DNA of 8,636 bases from positions 1 to 8,636 of the forward strand of contig JAAOIL010000165.1 of assembly GCA_015163825.1 (NCBI GenBank). Direction: 5' to 3'. Positions 1 through 6,056 of this stretch are shown piece by piece (positions within the stretch are counted from its first letter, which is position 1; every line of letters starts with the position of its first letter). Source of the DNA: Alphaproteobacteria bacterium. GTDB taxonomy: Bacteria > Pseudomonadota > Alphaproteobacteria > RS24. The notes below the pieces were generated by a model, which did no database searches, had not been told where the DNA came from, and saw nothing but the letters and a program-made list of their open reading frames with translations. The position numbers were made by a program, and so were the translations under genes.

Positions 1-338
1 GCCAGCACTGCCGCTTCATCTTCCCCATACGGCACACGCCCCAGCCGCACAATATCCCGACACGCCAACGCCCACGCGACAGGCTGGAACTGCGGCAGAT
101 AAGCAATGCGGCGGGTGCGGTGTTGGCGGTCATCAAAATCTGTGCCATCGCTAAAACACACGCTCCCCTGTTTTGCGGTCAATAACCCCGCCGCCAGTTT
201 CAAACAAGTGCTTTTGCCCGTGCCATTTAAGCCGACCAATGCCGTTAATGACCCCGCCTTAAACTGCGCTTCCACCCCCACCAATATCGGTTTTTTGTGA
301 TAGGCAAAACTCACCTTGCCTAAAATTAAATCTGTCAT
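1..338 (-). CDS. btuD: ABC transporter ATP-binding protein, BtuD/FecE type (partial, C-terminus beyond window)
   Basis: ATPase subunit that would power corrinoid import through the FecCD permease. Only the first 112 codons lie in the window; the gene runs off the left edge. Visible are a Walker A loop GLNGTGKST at residues 36-44 (family usual GPNGAGKST) and a Q-loop YLPQ at 80-83, the order seen in FecE/BtuD ATPases. Signature motif, Walker B and H-loop would lie outside. The ATG is 2 bp past the receptor stop codon, so the two are almost certainly co-transcribed and translationally coupled, and share the riboswitch upstream of the receptor. The ATPase fold is certain. Specificity for B12 rather than an iron siderophore is inferred from the riboswitch and the BtuB-like neighbour. 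Confidence 0.88.
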   Translation of the reverse strand, partial: MTDLILGKVSFAYHKKPILVGVEAQFKAGSLTALVGLNGTGKSTCLKLAAGLLTAKQGSVCFSDGTDFDDRQHRTRRIAYLPQFQPVAWALACRDIVRLGRVPYGEDEAAVL

Positions 339-340
339 CG

Positions 341-2212
341 CTAAAAAGCCAATCTAAACCCCAGAGTGCCAGAACTGCCCGCCGTGCCATAACCATTGAC
401 GACTTGATAATCATCATCAAGCAAGTTCTCGCCTCTTGCATAAATGCTGAGTGATGGCGTTAGCTGATACCGCACCCGCACCCCTAGCAGATAATAATCG
501 TCTAGTTTTATGTTGCCAATATCGGTTGTGTCTCTGGCGTGGTGGAGGCTTGCCCCCAGACTTATTTTATCGTTCGGGGTGTAGTCTAATGTGATATGCG
601 TTTGCCAACGCGGCACCCGCACCCCCCTTATATCCGCCCCCACCCCAGACGCATTGGGCTGGCGGCTATCGCTATAAGCAAGGTTGAATTTCGCTTCTAT
701 GGTACGCCACTTGCCATTGATTGCCACCTCTAGCCCTTGCGAATGGGTGCGCCCTCTTATTTGCACATTTTGGAATGTTGTCGGGTCATAGCCGATTAAA
801 TCATCAACCTTGATATTAAAAGCCGTCAGGGACGTCGTGATATGGGGGGTGAGATTAACATCCACTCCTATTTCGCGCGATTGCGATTCTTCTGGTTCTA
901 AATCACGATTGCCGAACCTATCGGCAAATAACTCAAACAAACTAGGGGCACGATAGCCTGTCGCATAAAGCCCCCGCAAAGTAAGCCTATTGTTAAAACG
1001 ATAGGCTGCCGATAAACGCCATGTTGCGTGTCCATCAAATAATTCATGCTCATCATAACGCGCCGCCGCCGTTATCGCCAAACCTTCTAGCGGCGTAAAA
1101 TGACCAATGCCATATAAGCCATAAGTCTCATTATCATGCGCCACAAAATTGGGGGCGCCTGAAAAATTTTGCGTGGTGTTCTCAAAACGATTGCTGATGT
1201 GGTCTGCCCCCCATGCAAAGCGTATGTTATTGTCGCCAATAAGAGAAGCGACAAGAGAGCCTTCATAATTTATCCGTGTAGAAGCAGATTTGCGCGAACC
1301 TCGTTTTCTTATATTATCAGACTCCTCCACATCGCTATTATAATGTTGCACGGCTATCTTATGCGCCCATATTTCGCCCGCATAATCTATGCCAAGCCGT
1401 GCCGCAAAACGCGTGAAGTCTTCCTCATTACTGCTATCGGCGAGGGGGAAGCCGCTATCATATTCGGTATTGCCCACCGCACTATAACCCGCCACTTCTA
1501 ACGTTAATGTATCGGTGAGGGTAGTTTTTATACGCCCTCGTGTCGTGAAATTGCTATGCCCATCTTCTTCGCCATTGCCAGAATTTTCTTCTGCCGCCGA
1601 AATACCAGCCGTGTTGAAATACCCCAGACTAAAACCATAATCGCTATTGGCGACGCTACTATTGATGGTGCCACTGGCGCTAACAGTGCTGCGCCATGTC
1701 GCAAAAGAACCACCCTCGCCTTCAAGGATGATATTGGTCGCCCCACCAATGCGGGTATCGGCAACGACAACCCCCGCCACCGCATTACTGCCATATAGCA
1801 CCCCATGCGACCCCCGCACGACCTCTATCCGCCCTAGCCCTTGCGTTAGCACATCATTCCACACCACCTGATTTGCCCCCACATCAAAAAATGAAATGCC
1901 ATCAATGATGAGATTGGTATAACGCCCCGCCAGCCCTCGTAAAAATACATTGGATTGTGTGCCGACACCACCGCTCTGGGCAATGTTGATGCCTGTCGTG
2001 CGCAAAGCATCACCAAGATGGGTTATTTGTTGCCGGGTTAAATCTTGCGCCGTGATAATATCCACCCTCGTTCCCGTCTCGTGCAGGGGGGTGGGTATGC
2101 CTGTTGCCGACACAATCAATTCATCCTGATAGATGATGGCTTCCCCCGCATAAGTCTGCGTCCCCAAAAACGGGGCAAATGAGAATAGTAAAAACAAAAA
2201 TGATAGTCGCAT
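341..2212 (-). CDS. btuB: TonB-dependent vitamin B12 receptor, BtuB-like
   Basis: Outer-membrane beta-barrel receptor that binds corrinoid and passes it to the periplasm using TonB energy. The protein is 623 aa from the chosen ATG, close to the 614 aa of E. coli BtuB. Residues 1-22 are a signal peptide. A TonB-box-like DELIVSATG follows at 30-38, then a plug domain with the typical RIEVVRGSHGVLYG stretch, and a long barrel ending in phenylalanine. The C-terminal stretch NLLDDDYQVVNGYGTAG closely resembles the end of BtuB proteins (NLFDKDYETVYGYQTAG). An in-frame ATG exists 36 codons upstream (2320), but I chose 2212 because it has AAAGGAGG at 2227-2220 and begins directly with the signal peptide. 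The longer version would read through riboswitch sequence. The cobalamin riboswitch upstream supports the substrate. Next gene: the ATPase, 2 bp downstream. Confidence 0.92.
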   Translation of the reverse strand: MRLSFLFLLFSFAPFLGTQTYAGEAIIYQDELIVSATGIPTPLHETGTRVDIITAQDLTRQQITHLGDALRTTGINIAQSGGVGTQSNVFLRGLAGRYTNLIIDGISFFDVGANQVVWNDVLTQGLGRIEVVRGSHGVLYGSNAVAGVVVADTRIGGATNIILEGEGGSFATWRSTVSASGTINSSVANSDYGFSLGYFNTAGISAAEENSGNGEEDGHSNFTTRGRIKTTLTDTLTLEVAGYSAVGNTEYDSGFPLADSSNEEDFTRFAARLGIDYAGEIWAHKIAVQHYNSDVEESDNIRKRGSRKSASTRINYEGSLVASLIGDNNIRFAWGADHISNRFENTTQNFSGAPNFVAHDNETYGLYGIGHFTPLEGLAITAAARYDEHELFDGHATWRLSAAYRFNNRLTLRGLYATGYRAPSLFELFADRFGNRDLEPEESQSREIGVDVNLTPHITTSLTAFNIKVDDLIGYDPTTFQNVQIRGRTHSQGLEVAINGKWRTIEAKFNLAYSDSRQPNASGVGADIRGVRVPRWQTHITLDYTPNDKISLGASLHHARDTTDIGNIKLDDYYLLGVRVRYQLTPSLSIYARGENLLDDDYQVVNGYGTAGSSGTLGFRLAF

Positions 2213-2227
2213 AATGTCGCCTCCTTT
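2213..2227 (-). promoter_or_regulatory. Shine-Dalgarno site of btuB that decides the start
   Basis: AAAGGAGG at 2227-2220, followed by CGACATT and the ATG at 2212. It settles the start at 2212 rather than at the upstream in-frame ATG at 2320. The spacer and the last G of the site form GCGACAT (2220-2214), which is complementary to ATGTCGC just after the B12 box, so the site may be the target of the riboswitch. Confidence 0.8.
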
Positions 2228-2248
2228 GTTATAGTTGCCTTGCGCGTC

Positions 2249-2272
2249 GTCTATAACGGAGTCTATAACGGA
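2249..2272. repeat. 12-bp perfect tandem duplication in the btuB leader
   Basis: The unit GTCTATAACGGA (plus strand) occurs twice head to tail at 2249-2260 and 2261-2272, between the riboswitch aptamer and the btuB ribosome binding site. It lies in the region that should hold the expression platform and would alter its folding and spacing. Confidence 0.9.
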
Positions 2273-2320
2273 GACTATCCGACTCGTATGGTTCACCCGC
2301 CCACACGATAAGAGCGACAT

Positions 2321-2490
2321 CCAATGGCAGGTTTCCTGACTTAGCGGGTCTTCGCCTTACTATATTTTGCTATCCCTTCCCCCCTAATGGGAGTGGATTG
2401 ATAGCTGGCTCGCCGCTTACAGTTGCGGGGGCAGTCGCCGATTTAAACAGCGTTCCCTTTTACCTCCACACCAAAATGTGAAGCACCATA
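2321..2490 (-). ncRNA. Cobalamin riboswitch (adenosylcobalamin-type aptamer)
   Basis: Minus-strand leader of btuB that senses cobalamin and turns down receptor synthesis when B12 is plentiful. Three conserved blocks appear in the right order on the minus strand: GGTGCTTC near 2487, with AAAAGGGAA near 2461; the core CCGCAACTGTAAGCGGCGAG (about 2427-2408); and the B12 box GTCAGGAAACCTGCC at 2340-2326. No hairpin followed by a U-run is visible between the aptamer and the btuB start, so control is probably at translation initiation rather than by termination. Downstream is the receptor-ATPase pair. Upstream is the permease gene, whose stop is about 23 bp before the aptamer and which is therefore not a direct target of this switch. 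Edges are approximate. Confidence 0.95.
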
Positions 2491-2502
2491 AGATAAATTC
2501 TA
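2490..2502 (-). promoter_or_regulatory. Probable promoter -10 element for the btuB riboswitch transcript
   Basis: TAGAAT (minus strand, 2502-2497) matches five of six bases of the -10 consensus and would put the transcript start near 2490, three bases before the aptamer's GGTGC. No good -35 hexamer is visible at 16-18 bp, where the sequence is the end of the permease gene. It is proposed mainly because its position fits the aptamer edge so well. Confidence 0.4.
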
Positions 2503-2512
2503 TATAAGTGGT

Positions 2513-3550
2513 TTATTCCGAAATAGCAAGGCTAGATTTGCGCGCCCGCAATAATGCCAACAGAACAGGCACACCGAGAAAAGCGGTAATCACACCTAGT
2601 TTCATTTCCGTTGGTGTCGGGATAAGGCGGATGAGTGTATCGGCTGCCACCAATAGCCATGCCCCTGCCAACCCCGATGATAAAACGAGTGTGGCGGGGC
2701 GGGCGACGCCCTTGTTTCTATAAGATATGCGCACCAGATGCGGAGCAATAAGCCCAACAAAACCAATCACCCCTGTCACAGAAACAACTGCCCCCACTGC
2801 CAGTGCCACCCCGACCACCACCAAGAAAGAGAGCCGTTGCATATTGACCCCTAAACTAGCGGCGACATCATCACCTAGTGCCAGAGCATCAAGGGCGGTT
2901 CTTGTCCGCCACAAGCACACACACCCGACCAAAACAAAGGGTGCTATCAATGTGATATGATGCCAACTGCGATTTTCTACTGCCCCCAATAACCAAAAGG
3001 CGATTTCCAATGCCGCAAATATATTTGGCGATAGATTAAGAGCAAGCGACACCCCCGCCCCTGCCAATGCCGAAACAGCGAACCCCGCCAGAATAAGGCG
3101 CATAGAGCGGGCGCCTTCTTTGCCGCCGCCTCTATTACCGCTAGCAAAGATGAATAATAGCGACACTGATATAAGCGCCCCTGCGACCGCACTGATAGGC
3201 ACGATGAGCTGCCCCGCTATTTGTCCCTCTATTTGTATTCCTGCGAATCCAAAATAGATGGCGATGACCGCCCCTAAAGCGGCACTATTAGAAGCACCCA
3301 ACAGGGAAGGCTCTGCCAAATGATTACGCAAGAAGCCTTGCACAACAGCCCCCGCCATACCCAACACAAACCCCGTCAATGCCGCCAACACAATACGGGG
3401 GCTGCGAATATCGGCAAAGATAATCTGCATATCGGGGCTGCCGATATTTATCCAATGCCATAAATCGGCTGGTGTTGTCGCCACCACCCCCACCAATAAA
3501 GAGGCAAGGGCTGTTATTGCCAAACCCGATAGAAGGAAAATGTTTTTCAT
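2513..3550 (-). CDS. btuC: Corrinoid ABC transporter permease, BtuC/FecCD family
   Basis: Inner-membrane channel subunit of a type II ABC importer. It is 345 aa, the usual length for the family, and hydrophobic throughout. Family motifs are in order: RSPRIVLAALTG at 49-60, RNHLAEPSLLG at 75-85 (commonly RNPLAxPxLLG), the coupling region GVIGFVGLIAPHLVR at 260-274, and PTPTEMKLGVITAFLG at 311-326. The ATG at 3550 has AAGGAGT directly before it, an unusually tight gap of about one base. In-frame codons upstream give no ATG, GTG or TTG before a stop. The gene is transcribed toward the riboswitch and btuB, and diverges from btuF with 39 bp between starts. The B12 role is inferred from context, since iron-siderophore permeases look alike. 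Confidence 0.88.
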   Translation of the reverse strand: MKNIFLLSGLAITALASLLVGVVATTPADLWHWINIGSPDMQIIFADIRSPRIVLAALTGFVLGMAGAVVQGFLRNHLAEPSLLGASNSAALGAVIAIYFGFAGIQIEGQIAGQLIVPISAVAGALISVSLLFIFASGNRGGGKEGARSMRLILAGFAVSALAGAGVSLALNLSPNIFAALEIAFWLLGAVENRSWHHITLIAPFVLVGCVCLWRTRTALDALALGDDVAASLGVNMQRLSFLVVVGVALAVGAVVSVTGVIGFVGLIAPHLVRISYRNKGVARPATLVLSSGLAGAWLLVAADTLIRLIPTPTEMKLGVITAFLGVPVLLALLRARKSSLAISE

Positions 3551-3589
3551 ACTCCTTGATAACCAAATGCTTGCCTCATTTCAACAAAC

Positions 3590-4483
3590 ATGAAACAAAG
3601 CCTTATGATATTTTTGCGATTATATTTAGGGCTTATGCTTATTTTTTCTCTTATTTTTATGAGCCAAAGCCTGTCAGTCTCTGCTTCAGAGACAAAATTG
3701 CCCCGTATTGTTAGTTTGAATATGTGTGCCGACCCCTATCTTATGGCATTTGCCGACCCGACCCAGATATTAGCCATCACCCATTTATCGCGAGACCCTA
3801 GCCTTTCGGCTTTTCATGAAATCGCACAGCATTTGCCCATTACAGACGGACGCATTGAATCTATTTTGCGTCTAGCGCCCGACATTGTGATTACCAGCCC
3901 CTATTCCGATCCTTTGCGACAAGATATATTGAAGGCGCATAATATCAGCGTCATACCATTATTCGCCAGCCAGCGTTATGAACAAGCACGGCGCGAGATT
4001 ATTAAATTGGGCACGGCTATCGGGCGAGACACTGCCGCCAAAAAATATCTCGCCCAACTTGATGCGGCACTTGATGCCGCAAAAGCAAAACACCAAAACC
4101 ATAAATATAATGTGCGGCTATTGTACTTACAGAGGCGGGGGATTACGGCGGGGGCGGGGCATATTCTTGATGACATCATCACTAAGGCGGGGGCAAAAAA
4201 TGCCGCTTATGATAAAACTAGAAAATCCTTAAGCCATATTCGCCTAGAGCATATCTTTACCCTAAAACCCGACTTCCTATTATTGGGCACAGATAAGACA
4301 GGTGGCAGAGGCAATGACATTCTTATCCATCCGTCTTTGGCGAAAATATATCCTGCCGCGCGGCGCCTTTATCTGCCAGAAAAATTTACTATTTGTGCGG
4401 GGGCTTCTACACCACTTGCCGTTGAAGCCTTGCAAAACGAACTAGAGCAGAAATACACCCACACCTATCCCCGCTATAAATAA
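3590..4483 (+). CDS. btuF: Periplasmic cobalamin-binding protein, BtuF-like ABC substrate-binding protein
   Basis: Captures the corrinoid released by the receptor and delivers it to the BtuC-BtuD complex. The protein is 297 aa. Residues 1-32 form a signal peptide (basic MKQSLMIFLR, hydrophobic core, SVSA cleavage site). The mature part starts with PRIVSLNMCADPYLMAFADP (38-57), followed by RIESILRLAPDIVIT (88-102), a pattern of type III periplasmic binding proteins; the second lobe includes TLKPDFLLLGTDKTGG (224-239). No clear Shine-Dalgarno sequence precedes the ATG. The gene diverges from the permease across 39 bp, so both promoters must lie in or overlap that gap. Its last 42 bp overlap the convergent GAF-like gene. 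Fold is clear; B12 specificity is from the neighbourhood. Confidence 0.86.
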   Translation: MKQSLMIFLRLYLGLMLIFSLIFMSQSLSVSASETKLPRIVSLNMCADPYLMAFADPTQILAITHLSRDPSLSAFHEIAQHLPITDGRIESILRLAPDIVITSPYSDPLRQDILKAHNISVIPLFASQRYEQARREIIKLGTAIGRDTAAKKYLAQLDAALDAAKAKHQNHKYNVRLLYLQRRGITAGAGHILDDIITKAGAKNAAYDKTRKSLSHIRLEHIFTLKPDFLLLGTDKTGGRGNDILIHPSLAKIYPAARRLYLPEKFTICAGASTPLAVEALQNELEQKYTHTYPRYK

Positions 4484-5017
4484 AGCAATAAAAGCACTGG
4501 CAATCAACCATTGCTGTAATGTGCCACGCATCGCGCCCACGCCATGCACCCCCGCTTGTTGGGCGGCAAGGCTATAGGCGGCAGCCTGTCCACACTGGCT
4601 GAGCATCGTTTGGGCGGCTGGTGACCAAGCCGTCTCTCGCAATAATATCAAGCCGCCATATAATTGCCCGCCATATAGTATCGGCACATAAATCGCTGAT
4701 GCTGCCCCTGTAAATGAACTGAATAAATCTTGGGTGCTATAGGGTTCATCATAAAGCGAGAACCGCACCATAATTTCTTTATCGCTTTCATTATTGGTGA
4801 AATACTGGGCGAGGGTTTCTGCTTGGGGCATAGACATTGTATCGCTGGCAAGCACGACATCCCCGCTTGGTGTCCAAAACAAAGCGCTATCATAGGGGAT
4901 GAAGCGATGCAGACGACTGACAATCATATGCGCCAACTCATCACCATCGGCGGCGTTGCGGAAGGTATCCATCAGCGTAAAAAGTTCGCCCAAAGCCGTT
5001 TCTGTTGTGGTTTCCAT
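4442..5017 (-). CDS. Small GAF-like domain protein with C-terminal membrane anchor
   Basis: Function unknown. From the ATG at 5017 the product is 191 aa. Residues about 10-155 look like a GAF-type sensory fold: an N-terminal helix with LFTLMDTFRNAADGDELAHM, then FIPYDSALFW, and a later beta region AIYVPILYGGQLYGGLILL. The last 22 residues, beginning WLIASAFIALFIAG, are one hydrophobic helix that ends at the stop, so the protein would be tail-anchored with the GAF part in the cytoplasm. I preferred 5017 because TAGGG sits just upstream; a GTG at 5044 would add nine residues but has no visible ribosome site. The 3' end overlaps btuF by 42 bp, tail to tail. The layout recalls the N-terminus of GAF-containing HlyD-type efflux adaptors cut off after the membrane helix (inference). 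Confidence 0.68.
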   Translation of the reverse strand: METTTETALGELFTLMDTFRNAADGDELAHMIVSRLHRFIPYDSALFWTPSGDVVLASDTMSMPQAETLAQYFTNNESDKEIMVRFSLYDEPYSTQDLFSSFTGAASAIYVPILYGGQLYGGLILLRETAWSPAAQTMLSQCGQAAAYSLAAQQAGVHGVGAMRGTLQQWLIASAFIALFIAGIGVGVFLL

Positions 5018-5047
5018 AAGCCCTAGTCTAACGACATTTACCACAAA

Positions 5048-5070
5048 TTGCTAGATGATTGCTAGATGAT
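5048..5070. repeat. 11-bp tandem duplication upstream of the dehalogenase
   Basis: TTGCTAGATGA occurs twice head to tail (5048-5058 and 5059-5069), with one further matching base. It lies between the divergent GAF-like and dehalogenase genes, just upstream of the inverted repeat and promoter. Confidence 0.85.
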
Positions 5071-5074
5071 AGAG

Positions 5075-5109
5075 GCGTGATTGACTCACGCACACTAATT
5101 TTGCATATT
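5075..5109 (+). promoter_or_regulatory. Dehalogenase promoter with inverted repeat over the -35
   Basis: TTGACT (5081-5086), 17 bp, then CATATT (5104-5109) form a reasonable sigma-70-like promoter (five of six and four of six matches). The predicted start is about 5116, just before GGAGGA of the ribosome site. The -35 lies in a perfect inverted repeat GCGTGA-TTGAC-TCACGC (5075-5091), a likely operator. No regulator is proven; the GntR gene downstream is the obvious candidate, though its own palindrome has a different sequence. Confidence 0.55.
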
Positions 5110-5128
5110 CTATTCTGGAGGACGAATT

Positions 5129-6016
5129 ATGACACTAATGACAGACAACCACCCTAAAAAGCAAATCCAAGTCAAAGGGGCGACGATGAGTTATGTTGAG
5201 TTAGGCGACACGAATGGTCGCCCGATTGTGTTTCAGCATGGCAACCCGACTTCCTCTTATTTGTGGCGTAATATTATGCCGCATCTGGCGGATAAGGGGC
5301 GGTGCATTGCCCTAGATCTGATTGGCATGGGCGATAGTGATAAGCTAGAAAATAGTGGTGCCGACCGTTACACTTTCCAAGAGCACCGCGATTATTTTGA
5401 GGGGGCACTTGATGCCCTTAACATCAATCAGGATATTATTTTTGTCATCCATGATTGGGGTTCGGCGTTGGGCTTTGACTATATCGCGCGCCACCCCGAT
5501 AGAGTTGCTGGCGTCTGTTATATGGAGGCGGTGGTGCGGGCAATTCCCACTTGGGATAGTTGGCCGACCAGCGCCCGCAATATATTCCAAGCCTTGCGCT
5601 CTCCTGCGGGGGAGGAAATGGTGCTGGATAAGAATACTTTTGTGGAACGAATCTTACCCGCTTCTATTATCCGTGATTTATCGGAGGAGGAAATGGGGCA
5701 TTATCGCGCGCCTTTTCTTGAGGAAGGCGAAAGTCGGCGCCCCACGTTGACATTTCCGCGTCAAATCCCTGTAGCGGGGGAACCTGCCGATGTGGTGGCA
5801 ATCGCCGAAAATTATGCCAAGCATATGGCGGCGTCAGAAATGCCGAAACTCTTTATAAATGCCGAGCCGGGTTCCATTTTGACAGGCGATAATCGGGATT
5901 TTTGCCGAAAATGGAAGAATCAGGAAGAAATAACCGTAAAAGGCACTCATTTTATCCAAGAGGATTCGCCAAATGAGATAGGAATGGCACTAAAAGAGTG
6001 GATTTCTAATAAATAG
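5129..6016 (+). CDS. dhaA: Haloalkane dehalogenase, HLD-II (DhaA/LinB-like) subfamily
   Basis: Alpha/beta-hydrolase predicted to cleave carbon-halogen bonds with water, giving an alcohol, halide and a proton, in the cytoplasm. It is 295 aa, the usual family length (LinB is 296). The full pentad can be placed by comparison with LinB: nucleophile D109 in HDWGSALGF, halide-binding W110 and N39 (in HGNPTSSYLW), acid E133 (YMEA, the HLD-II position) and base H274 (GTHFIQEDS). A cap domain falls between about 135 and 225. The ATG is preceded by GGAGGA at 5117-5122; an internal ATG at codon 4 lacks a site. It is followed after 38 bp by a GntR regulator on the same strand. Renilla-luciferase-like proteins share these residues, so the chemistry is likely but the natural substrate is not shown. 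Confidence 0.9.
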   Translation: MTLMTDNHPKKQIQVKGATMSYVELGDTNGRPIVFQHGNPTSSYLWRNIMPHLADKGRCIALDLIGMGDSDKLENSGADRYTFQEHRDYFEGALDALNINQDIIFVIHDWGSALGFDYIARHPDRVAGVCYMEAVVRAIPTWDSWPTSARNIFQALRSPAGEEMVLDKNTFVERILPASIIRDLSEEEMGHYRAPFLEEGESRRPTLTFPRQIPVAGEPADVVAIAENYAKHMAASEMPKLFINAEPGSILTGDNRDFCRKWKNQEEITVKGTHFIQEDSPNEIGMALKEWISNK

Positions 6017-6030
6017 TATTACTTTTTATT

Positions 6031-6056
6031 ATAATATGGGTTATAATCCATATTAT
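6031..6056 (+). promoter_or_regulatory. Palindromic operator enclosing a -10 box at the start of the GntR gene
   Basis: A perfect inverted repeat with 9-bp arms, ATAATATGG (6031-6039) and CCATATTAT (6048-6056), flanks eight bases that contain a perfect TATAAT at 6042-6047. The second arm includes the first two bases of the regulator's ATG. The -10 would start transcription at about 6054, giving a leader of 0-1 nt. A -35 is weak at best (TTACTT at 6019-6024). It is a likely autoregulatory site that would block RNA polymerase directly. Confidence 0.65.

Noticed and set aside
106..300. Plus-strand open frame opposite the ATPase gene
   Set aside because: The minus-strand reading gives Walker A and Q-loop motifs; the plus-strand frame is its shadow.
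1169..1871. Several open frames on either strand inside the receptor gene
   Set aside because: They lie wholly under a strong coding sequence with clear family motifs, lack ribosome sites and resemble no protein I know.
2213..2320. N-terminal 36-residue extension of the receptor starting at 2320
   Set aside because: It has no ribosome site, is encoded by riboswitch leader sequence and would bury the signal peptide; the ATG at 2212 has AAAGGAGG and starts with the signal peptide.
5018..5044. GTG start at 5044 for the GAF-like protein
   Set aside because: No Shine-Dalgarno-like sequence precedes it, whereas TAGGG precedes the ATG at 5017; it is kept only as an alternative.
6031..6056. Palindrome as an intrinsic terminator for the dehalogenase
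   Set aside because: The stem is AT-rich, no T-run follows it on either strand, and it contains a -10 box and overlaps a start codon, so an operator is the better reading.
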